Part shown: positions 1-5,427 of the stretch, in pieces | How positions within the stretch are numbered: position 1 is the first letter of the stretch | How the letters are laid out: each line of letters begins with the position of its first letter | Assembly (NCBI GenBank): GCA_011524575.1 | Contig: WTKB01000277.1 | Location: forward strand, 1-5,427 | Direction: 5' to 3' | Origin: Aquimarina sp. | GTDB taxonomy: Bacteria; Bacteroidota; Bacteroidia; Flavobacteriales; Flavobacteriaceae | Length of the DNA stretch: 5,427 nt | The notes under the pieces: model-generated | The model's input: the letters and a program-made list of their open reading frames with translations, nothing else | Told to the model about the DNA's origin: nothing | The model's database searches: none | Made by a program: the position numbers and the translations under genes

Positions 1-88
1 ATCCATGTGTGTTTAAATAATGAGCTATACTTAATAAACACTCATCATGATAAGAGTTAAATTCTATTAAAGCTACTTTGGGTTTCAA
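1..88 (-). CDS. Probable 5' end of an unidentified gene downstream of yqeY (truncated by window edge)
   Basis: Starting 27 bases after the yqeY stop, a minus-strand frame stays open to the window edge and reads LKPKVALIEFNSYHDE, continuing through CLLSIAHYLN and ending at THG. About 29 residues are visible. It looks protein-like: a basic start, a hydrophobic beta-strand (VALIEF), then an amphipathic helix, as at the N-terminus of a Rossmann-type domain. An in-frame TAG at 98-100 limits the start. No ATG occurs in the visible part, so TTG at 88 is the best candidate. I do not recognise the family. A nucleotide-sugar or glycosyltransferase-like protein would be a guess from the strand-helix opening. 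It could also be a chance open frame, but the residue pattern and same-strand spacing make a gene more likely than not. Confidence 0.5.
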   Translation of the reverse strand, partial: MKPKVALIEFNSYHDECLLSIAHYLNTHG

Positions 89-115
89 TAAAAGAGACTA
101 TAAATAAATTAGAAA

Positions 116-565
116 CTAACTTAATATTGATTTTACAATACTCGAAATTAATTTACCATCTGCTTTCCCTGTAAGTCTTGCTGTAGCTTGCCCCATAACT
201 TTACCCATATCTTTCATTCCTTGAGCACCTGTAGCTTCTATAATTTGTTTTACAACATCTGCTACTTCCTCTTCACTTAATTGTTCCGGTAAAAACTTAG
301 AAATTACTTTTGCTTGAGCCAACTCAGGACCTGCTAAATCTTCTCTTCCTTGTTCTGAAAAAATAGCAGCACTATCTTTTCGTTGTTTAACCAATTTCTG
401 AAGTAATTTTAATTCCTGATCTTCAGTTAACTCCTCCTTAGAACCTGATTCGGTTTGAGCTAACAAAATAGCTGATTTTACAGCTCTTAATGCTGCAAGT
501 GCTTCTTGATCTTTTGCTTTCATAGCTTCTTTCATTGAAGCCATTATATTTTTGGATAAACTCAT
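116..565 (-). CDS. yqeY: GatB/YqeY domain-containing protein
   Basis: This small cytoplasmic protein of 149 residues has the usual length of the YqeY family. That family shares its fold with the C-terminal tail domain of GatB, the tRNA-dependent amidotransferase subunit. Its own role is not established; a tRNA-related function is inferred from that similarity only. The sequence is helical throughout. It opens with a charged amphipathic helix (SKNIMASMKEAMKAKDQEAL), then LRAVKSAIL (residues 26-34), KLLQKLVKQRKDSA, and a second domain after the FLPEQLSEEE hinge. The family's C-terminal pattern is clear: DMGKVMGQATARLTG followed by ADGKLISSIVK. The catalytic GatB domain is absent, as normal for YqeY. 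The gene starts 5 bases after the ftsZ stop, so it is almost certainly co-transcribed; this ftsZ-yqeY pairing is common in Bacteroidota. It ends in TAG, while murC, ftsQ, ftsA and ftsZ end in TAA. Confidence 0.93.
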   Translation of the reverse strand: MSLSKNIMASMKEAMKAKDQEALAALRAVKSAILLAQTESGSKEELTEDQELKLLQKLVKQRKDSAAIFSEQGREDLAGPELAQAKVISKFLPEQLSEEEVADVVKQIIEATGAQGMKDMGKVMGQATARLTGKADGKLISSIVKSILS

Positions 566-570
566 ATTTT

Positions 571-2568
571 TTAATCTACGTTATCGTGTAAAAAAGAATT
601 GTTCTTTCTTATTTGTAAGTCATTATTACTATCAATTGACAAAGATGATCTAGAAACTTTTGTACTTGTATCAACATCATTTAACTCTAAACCTGCTCTT
701 TTATAAGCTGGTTCTTTTTCTATATCATCAATTTTATTATTTAACGACTCAAACTTATAGTTAAACTCTTTCATTGTAGCTCTTCGCTTTGGAGCACTTT
801 CTTTTAATTGAGCTAATGGTAAATCTAGAGGGTTAGATTTTTGTGAAACTTCATTGATATCTTCTTGTACTTCATTTATAGAAGAATCTACTCTTTTCTC
901 TATAATTATACTAGAATCCAAATCATTTATCTCTTCATCTATCGAAACCTTCTCTTGGGTTTTTGTAACCACTTTAATTTCATCAATATTCTCATCGAGA
1001 ACGTGTCGAATAATTTTTGGCTCCTCTAACTCATTTATTGCTACAACATCTTCTGTTTCTGATTTACTTAAAGAAGTTTCGTTCTTAATTGGCATATCAA
1101 ATGTTAAAGAAAATTGCTCTGTCGTTTCATCAAACGAAATTTCTTGAGCATCTTCTACCTCAACTACTTTTGAGTTTTCAGATTCTACTTCTACATCTTC
1201 ATTCTTTGTCAAATCAATGATTACAAAATCATCTTCAAAATTTTCCTCCTCTTCTATTTGAATTTCCTCTTTATCCTCAAAGTTTATTACAAAAGGTTCC
1301 GTATTCTGGCTTTCAAAATTTTGCTCTTGTTTGCTAGAGCTAACTTCACCTTGTTCTTCTACTTCATCATCAAACAAATTGTGAATAATTACCTCCTCTA
1401 CAATCGGCTCAGAATCTACCTGCTTACTTTCTTCTGATACTATTCCTATTGTTTCTTTTATTTCTTCAGGAATTACTACTCTCCCTGTGTTATTAACAGA
1501 AAGATTTTGCTCTATTGACTGATCGTTATCAAGTGTGTGTATGATTTTTTTTGCTTCAGTATTTACAATACTATTTTGTTGTTCAGCATCAAATCCGGTT
1601 GCAATTACAGTAACTGAAATTGATTCATCTAAACTTTCATCCTCACCAACTCCCATAATAACATTAGCTCCATATCCAGCCTCAGCTTGAATATATTCAT
1701 TAATCTCACCAATTTCATCTAGAGTTATCTCTTTAATCCCAGAAACTATTAAAAGTAATACGTTTTTAGCTCCGGTAATTTTATTATCATTTAATAAAGG
1801 AGAATCTAGAGCCTTTGTAATTGCTGTATTCGCTCTGTCATTTCCTGATGCTGAAGCAGAGCCCATGATAGCTGTTCCACTATTACTTAATACCGTTTTT
1901 GCATCACGTAAATCGATATTTTGAGTGTAGTGATGAGTAATTACTTCTGCTATACCTCTTGATGCAGTTGCTAAAACTTCATCAGCTTTTGAAAAACCAG
2001 CTTTAAAACCTAAGTTCCCATAAACCTCTCTAAGTTTATTGTTATTAATAACAATTAAAGAATCTACTTCTTCACGCAATTTTTCAACCCCAATTTGCGC
2101 TTGCTCATTTCTCATTCGGCCTTCAAATTGAAATGGCACTGTTACAATTCCTACAGTTAAAATATCCATTTCTTTAGCCATTTTTGCAATGATAGGTGCT
2201 GCACCAGTACCGGTTCCCCCTCCCATACCAGCAGTTACAAATACCATTTTCGTATTTGAACCTAACATACCTTTTATATCATCATAACTTTCTAATGCGG
2301 CTTGTTCTCCTACCTGAGGATTAGCCCCAGCACCTAAACCTTCAGTTAACGAAACCCCTAACTGAATTTTATTAGGAATTGGACTATTTTCTAATGCTTG
2401 TGAATCTGTATTACAAATCACAAAATCAACACCTTTGATACCTTGTTCAAACATGTGATTAATAGCATTACTACCACCTCCTCCTACTCCAATGACTTTT
2501 ATAACATTAGATTTATTTTTTGGAAGATCAAAAGGTAAAAAATCGGAATTTCCTTCTGGAGTATTCAT
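571..2568 (-). CDS. ftsZ: Cell division protein FtsZ, long-linker Bacteroidota form
   Basis: FtsZ is the tubulin-like GTPase that polymerises at mid-cell and organises the divisome. The 665 residues contain a full GTPase core: the T1 loop GVGGGGSNA (27-35), the tubulin signature GMGGGTGTGAAP (114-125), FEGRMRNEQA (148-157) and the catalytic T7 loop NIDLRD (N217, D219, D222), followed by SGTAIMGSASASG. The C-terminal core domain runs to about residue 330 (SVTVIATGFD). Beyond it lies a linker of some 250 residues (about 335-585), very rich in Glu and Asp. Then comes a more conserved tail with PLDLPLAQLKE, a basic patch PKRRATMKEF, EPAYKRAGLEL and the terminal peptide RKNNSFLHDNVD. E. coli FtsZ has 383 residues, so nearly all the extra length is linker. 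The start ATG at 2568 gives a short normal N-terminal tail. It follows ftsA, its membrane anchor, and its TAA is 5 bases from the yqeY start. Confidence 0.98.
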   Translation of the reverse strand: MNTPEGNSDFLPFDLPKNKSNVIKVIGVGGGGSNAINHMFEQGIKGVDFVICNTDSQALENSPIPNKIQLGVSLTEGLGAGANPQVGEQAALESYDDIKGMLGSNTKMVFVTAGMGGGTGTGAAPIIAKMAKEMDILTVGIVTVPFQFEGRMRNEQAQIGVEKLREEVDSLIVINNNKLREVYGNLGFKAGFSKADEVLATASRGIAEVITHHYTQNIDLRDAKTVLSNSGTAIMGSASASGNDRANTAITKALDSPLLNDNKITGAKNVLLLIVSGIKEITLDEIGEINEYIQAEAGYGANVIMGVGEDESLDESISVTVIATGFDAEQQNSIVNTEAKKIIHTLDNDQSIEQNLSVNNTGRVVIPEEIKETIGIVSEESKQVDSEPIVEEVIIHNLFDDEVEEQGEVSSSKQEQNFESQNTEPFVINFEDKEEIQIEEEENFEDDFVIIDLTKNEDVEVESENSKVVEVEDAQEISFDETTEQFSLTFDMPIKNETSLSKSETEDVVAINELEEPKIIRHVLDENIDEIKVVTKTQEKVSIDEEINDLDSSIIIEKRVDSSINEVQEDINEVSQKSNPLDLPLAQLKESAPKRRATMKEFNYKFESLNNKIDDIEKEPAYKRAGLELNDVDTSTKVSRSSLSIDSNNDLQIRKNNSFLHDNVD

Positions 2569-2596
2569 AATATTTGGGGACTTTAATTTTTAATTT
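2569..2596 (-). promoter_or_regulatory. AT-rich spacer and translation initiation region of ftsZ
   Basis: This 28-base gap between the ftsA stop and the ftsZ start is the longest spacer between complete genes here. Read on the minus strand it starts with a short direct repeat (AAATTAAAAATTAAAG) and then has TCCCCAAATATT directly before the ATG. There is no Shine-Dalgarno match; the only G/C run is pyrimidine. This fits Bacteroidota, where initiation relies mainly on unstructured, A-rich leaders. No TAnnTTTG-type Bacteroidota -7 element was seen in it, so it is more likely a leader than a promoter. Confidence 0.35.
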
Positions 2597-3961
2597 TTAT
2601 TCTACACTATTATCAATTATAGATGTAATTTTTTCAGATAATTTACTCAACAATGATTTTCTATCTTCTTTTTGCTCTTGAATAGGTTCTTTTTCATTAA
2701 CTTCTTCTGCCTTTTCTACAAATTCAACTTCTTCATTTTCTACTTTTTGAAAAGTTGTTTCTTGCTCATTTTCAATTTCATCTGTCAATTGTATCTTAGA
2801 CTTCAATTCAATCCCATTCATAACCAAACCAACTGCAGTTGCATACAAAGGACTTGTTGCCTCAACCTCACTATCACTTGCTAAATATTCATTTGGATAT
2901 CCAATTCTTGTATCTAAACCTGTAATATATTCAACTAATTGCTTTAAGTGTTTTAATTGAGAACCTCCTCCTGTTAAAACAATTCCAGCAATAAGTTTTT
3001 TACTATTAGAATTATAGCCATAATTTTTGATCTCCTGAAAAACCAACTCAATAATTTCAGCTACTCTTGCATTAATTATTTTTGAAAGATTCTTCAACGA
3101 AATTTCCTTAGGATCCCTACCTCGTAAACCTGGTATACTTACGATTTCATTTTCTTTATTTTCTCCAGGCCAAGCTGAACCAAATTTAACCTTCAACAAC
3201 TCAGCTTGTTTTTCGATAATAGTACAGCCTTCTTTAATATCTTCTGTAATTACATTTCCTCCAAAAGGTATAACAGCCGTATGACGAATTATTCCATCTT
3301 TAAAAATCGCTAGGTCTGTTGTTCCTCCACCTATATCAATTAAAGCTACTCCCGCTTCTTTTTCCTCTTCAGACAAAACTGCTTTGGATGAGGCTAAAGG
3401 TTCAAGGGTAATTCCTGACAATCCTAAACCCGAACTTTTAACACAACGCCCTATGTTCTTAATAGCAACAATTTGACCTAATACTACATGAAAATTAGCT
3501 TCAAGCCTTGACCCATACATTCCTTCAGGCTCTGTAATTTCTGACTGACCATCAACTTTAAACTCTTGTGGCAACACATGTAATATTTCTTCTCCAGGCA
3601 ACATAGTCAACCTATGAACATGTTGACATAATTGATCTATATCCTCCTGTTCAATAACTTCCTCAGAATTTTCACGAACAATATAATCACTATGTTGAAG
3701 ACTCCTAATATGCTGCCCTGCAATACCCACAGTGACATTATCTATTTTTATACCTGCAGCTTCTTCTGCTTCTTTGATAGCAGATTGTATTGATTTAGTA
3801 GTTTTAGTAATGTTATTTACAACTCCACGGTGAACACCTAAACTTGCAGATTTTCCAATACCTAAAATTTCAAGTTTATTGTATTCATTATAACGACCCA
3901 CCATAGCAACAATTTTGGTGGTTCCAATATCTAATCCTACTGCAATTTTATTTTGTTCCAT
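2597..3961 (-). CDS. ftsA: Cell division protein FtsA, actin-like FtsZ membrane anchor
   Basis: FtsA is an actin-fold ATPase that tethers FtsZ filaments to the inner membrane and recruits later division proteins. I chose the ATG at 3961 (MEQNKIAVGLDIG, 454 residues). A longer reading from TTG at 3979 would overlap the end of ftsQ and adds six residues unlike the family. ATP-binding motifs are clear: phosphate-1 GLDIGTTK (residues 9-16), phosphate-2 LIDIGGGTTDLAIF (207-220) and the adenosine motif GIVLTGGGSQL (326-336). Residues about 85-165 fit the FtsA-specific 1C (SHS2) subdomain, which MreB and DnaK lack. After the fold ends near residue 390 there is a Glu-rich segment of about 40 residues, then RKSLLSKLSEKITSIID (434-450), which reads as the amphipathic membrane-targeting helix. 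The gene begins 2 bases after the ftsQ stop, with no clear Shine-Dalgarno, and is followed by ftsZ after 28 bases. Confidence 0.97.
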   Translation of the reverse strand: MEQNKIAVGLDIGTTKIVAMVGRYNEYNKLEILGIGKSASLGVHRGVVNNITKTTKSIQSAIKEAEEAAGIKIDNVTVGIAGQHIRSLQHSDYIVRENSEEVIEQEDIDQLCQHVHRLTMLPGEEILHVLPQEFKVDGQSEITEPEGMYGSRLEANFHVVLGQIVAIKNIGRCVKSSGLGLSGITLEPLASSKAVLSEEEKEAGVALIDIGGGTTDLAIFKDGIIRHTAVIPFGGNVITEDIKEGCTIIEKQAELLKVKFGSAWPGENKENEIVSIPGLRGRDPKEISLKNLSKIINARVAEIIELVFQEIKNYGYNSNSKKLIAGIVLTGGGSQLKHLKQLVEYITGLDTRIGYPNEYLASDSEVEATSPLYATAVGLVMNGIELKSKIQLTDEIENEQETTFQKVENEEVEFVEKAEEVNEKEPIQEQKEDRKSLLSKLSEKITSIIDNSVE

Positions 3962-3963
3962 GA

Positions 3964-4680
3964 TTATATTCTTGTACAAATCACTTGATTTGTAATTTCT
4001 AAGTTGACACTGCTATATTTTGTAAAAAGTTTGTCTTTTTTTGCTTTAACATAAAAAGCTTTAAAATTTTTAAACTTTAATTCTAAATTATCAATACTAC
4101 CAAATTTCACTGAAAAGTTTTCATCTCTAATTTTCAAAAGAAACTCATTTTTCAATTTACAATCAACACTTACTACCAGTTGTTTTAAAAATTGATCTCC
4201 ATTAATAAAATTGATCAATTTCACTAAGTCATTTTTATGTTTTTCAGTGAAATTAAACACAACTGGCACTCTTGCTGAATGCTGCAATGATATTGGCATT
4301 TCAAATCCAGATGCATCTAGATAAAAAGGAACACTATTGAAAACCCTTAAAACAGGCTTTCTTTGTTCAATATCAACTCTAACACCTGAATTTACAGACA
4401 AATATACATTTGCTTTTTGCACAAACTTTTCAGATTCTATTCGCTCTTCAACCTCTTTCAAATCTATCATTTCTTTGTTAAAAGTTTGCTCATTAAGCAT
4501 GCTTTCTTTCAACATTTTATTAACTAAATTTTTAGAAATATATAAGGCATCATCCGTATCAAAATTAACAGATTCACTTATAATTTCTCTTTCATTATTT
4601 CGGTTATTGGCAAAAAAAGAAACAAGTACCAAAACAAATACCAAAGCAACTATCCTAAAAATGTAGTTCACCTTCTTCAT
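3964..4680 (-). CDS. ftsQ: Cell division protein FtsQ
   Basis: FtsQ is a bitopic inner-membrane division protein. In well-studied bacteria its periplasmic part bridges the FtsZ/FtsA ring to FtsB, FtsL and the septal peptidoglycan synthase. The 238 residues begin with a short basic cytoplasmic tail (MKKVNYIFR), followed by one hydrophobic segment at about residues 8-24 (IVALVFVLVLVSFFA) and then a soluble periplasmic region. Residues around 45-110 have the helix-strand pattern of a POTRA domain, ending in the strand VRVDIEQRKPVLRVFN. The following FYLDASGFEMPI matches the FtsQ beta-domain pattern (D..G). It is somewhat shorter than E. coli FtsQ (276) and sequence conservation is low, so the call leans on topology, this motif and its place between murC and ftsA. 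The start is the ATG within TAATG, which shares one base with the murC stop and suggests translational coupling. A weak purine run AGAGG lies 10 bases upstream. Confidence 0.9.
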   Translation of the reverse strand: MKKVNYIFRIVALVFVLVLVSFFANNRNNEREIISESVNFDTDDALYISKNLVNKMLKESMLNEQTFNKEMIDLKEVEERIESEKFVQKANVYLSVNSGVRVDIEQRKPVLRVFNSVPFYLDASGFEMPISLQHSARVPVVFNFTEKHKNDLVKLINFINGDQFLKQLVVSVDCKLKNEFLLKIRDENFSVKFGSIDNLELKFKNFKAFYVKAKKDKLFTKYSSVNLEITNQVICTRI

Positions 4681-5427
4681 TACATTAATGCCTCTTTTAT
4701 TGAACTAACTTCCGCACCAATATCACCTGCACCAACAGTTAATACCACATGTGAATCAGTTTGCTTCACCTCTTCAATCATTGATGTTTTTGTAACAAGT
4801 TTTTTATTTTTATTATCTATTAAAGTAAGTAACCATTCCGAAGTAACTCCCTCAATTGGCAATTCACGAGCAGGATAAATATCCAATAAAAACACTTCAT
4901 CAAACTTAGACAAACTCTTCCCAAAATCTTCAGCAAAATCTTTAGTTCTACTATATAAATGAGGTTGAAATATTGCTGTAATTTTTTTACCAGGATACAT
5001 TTCTCTTACTGCTTGATGTAATGCGTCAATCTCGGTAGGATGATGTGCATAATCATCTACATAAACCTTGTTTTCTGATTTTAACTGATAACTAAACCTC
5101 CTTTGAATACCTTTAAAACTAGGTAGTGCCATCTTTAACTTTTCAACTTGCACTCCATACTCTATTGCCATAACAAATGCAGTTATCGCATTTTTTAAAT
5201 TATGATGACCTGGCAAATAAAACCTAAGTTCGCTTATAACTTGATTAGGTGTATGCAAATCAAACACATAACCACCATCATCAATTTTTACATTCTTAGC
5301 CACATAAGTAGAGTCATCATCAATCCCAATAGAAACACCACCTATAGGCAAACCATTAATCTTAAAAAAAGCATCGGAAGTTAACTCTTTAAAATCATTA
5401 AAAGATTCAACTATAGCATCCTCTGTT
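4680..5427 (-). CDS. murC: UDP-N-acetylmuramate--L-alanine ligase MurC (3' part; 5' end outside window)
   Basis: MurC is the cytoplasmic ATP-dependent ligase that adds L-alanine to UDP-MurNAc, the first step of peptidoglycan stem-peptide synthesis. About 248 C-terminal residues are visible; family members are usually around 450, so roughly the first 200, including the ATP-binding P-loop, lie beyond the window. The frame stays open from 5351 to the window edge. The TTG at 5351 is an internal leucine codon and not a start, because the reading upstream of it is still coding (TEDAIVESFNDF...). Visible in order are the Mur ligase central-domain motif PGHHNLKNAITA, a GIQRRF stretch at the start of the C-terminal domain, then the MurC-type motifs VDDYAHHPTEI, FQPHLYSRTKDF, DIYPARE and a terminal GAGDIGAE. 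These separate MurC from MurD, MurE and MurF; the related ligase Mpl is the nearest alternative but is less likely next to ftsQ. The TAA stop overlaps the ftsQ ATG by one base. Confidence 0.96.
   Translation of the reverse strand, partial: TEDAIVESFNDFKELTSDAFFKINGLPIGGVSIGIDDDSTYVAKNVKIDDGGYVFDLHTPNQVISELRFYLPGHHNLKNAITAFVMAIEYGVQVEKLKMALPSFKGIQRRFSYQLKSENKVYVDDYAHHPTEIDALHQAVREMYPGKKITAIFQPHLYSRTKDFAEDFGKSLSKFDEVFLLDIYPARELPIEGVTSEWLLTLIDNKNKKLVTKTSMIEEVKQTDSHVVLTVGAGDIGAEVSSIKEALM

Noticed and set aside
89..115. Possible terminator after yqeY
   Set aside because: The 27 bases hold no GC-rich inverted repeat followed by a T run; they are just AT-rich and lead into another probable gene.
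854..1147. Plus-strand open frame of 97 codons, Ser/Ile/Phe-rich
   Set aside because: It lies antisense to the Glu/Asp-rich FtsZ linker, whose GAA/GAT codons read as Ser/Phe/Ile-rich on the other strand. It has no recognisable domain.
2616..2621. TATAAT on the minus strand upstream of ftsZ, like a sigma-70 -10 box
   Set aside because: It lies in the ftsA coding end with no matching -35, and Bacteroidota primary sigma factors use a different consensus.
2672..2884. Plus-strand open frame of 70 codons, Phe/Leu/Cys-rich
   Set aside because: Antisense to the acidic 3' end of ftsA; the hydrophobic look is a by-product of Glu- and Lys-rich codons on the coding strand.
4399..4406. TATATTTG on the minus strand, matching the Bacteroidota -7 promoter pattern TAnnTTTG
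   Set aside because: It is inside ftsQ; the nearest upstream TTTG has a spacer of about 15 bases, shorter than usual, and such matches are expected by chance in AT-rich DNA.
4337..4666. Plus-strand open frame of 109 codons
   Set aside because: Fully antisense to ftsQ, which has correct topology and operon context; no domain pattern in the antisense reading.
4691..4695. AGAGG as a Shine-Dalgarno site for ftsQ
   Set aside because: It is a weak match with a spacing of 10 bases, sits in murC coding sequence, and Bacteroidota rarely depend on such sites.
5202..5384. Plus-strand open frame of 60 codons
   Set aside because: Antisense to murC, whose central-domain motif PGHHNLKNAITA spans part of the same region.

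Overview
The window is the 3' end of a division and cell wall (dcw) cluster, all read from the minus strand. In order of transcription, from high to low coordinates, it holds murC (3' part only), ftsQ, ftsA, ftsZ, a yqeY/GatB-like gene, and the first codons of a further gene that runs off the low-coordinate end. The DNA is strongly AT-rich. Four things point to Bacteroidota, most likely Flavobacteriia: the order murC-ftsQ-ftsA-ftsZ-yqeY with no ddl or murB between murC and ftsQ, the near absence of Shine-Dalgarno motifs, a 665-residue FtsZ with a very long acidic linker, and the FtsZ C-terminal ending NNSFLHDNVD. The assignment rests on recognition and not on a database search.

Layout: 4680-5427 is the C-terminal half of MurC (UDP-MurNAc:L-alanine ligase), continuing beyond the window. 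3964-4680 is ftsQ, sharing one base with the murC stop (TAATG). 2597-3961 is ftsA, starting 2 bases after the ftsQ stop. 571-2568 is ftsZ after a 28-base AT-rich spacer. 116-565 is yqeY, starting 5 bases after the ftsZ stop. 1-88 is the probable 5' end of an unidentified gene that appears to begin with TTG. The longest non-coding stretch is about 28 bases. No terminator, RNA gene, mobile element, CRISPR array or convincing repeat was seen.

The genes work together. MurC makes an early cytoplasmic peptidoglycan precursor. FtsZ polymerises into the ring that marks the division site, FtsA anchors FtsZ filaments to the membrane through its C-terminal amphipathic helix, and FtsQ is a bitopic membrane protein linking the ring to the periplasmic septal synthesis machinery. 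YqeY is a small conserved protein of uncertain role. The tight packing suggests one polycistronic unit with translational coupling. This is a core, conserved region. I found no previously undescribed system; the points worth a second look are the lineage-specific extensions of FtsZ and FtsA and the truncated downstream gene.
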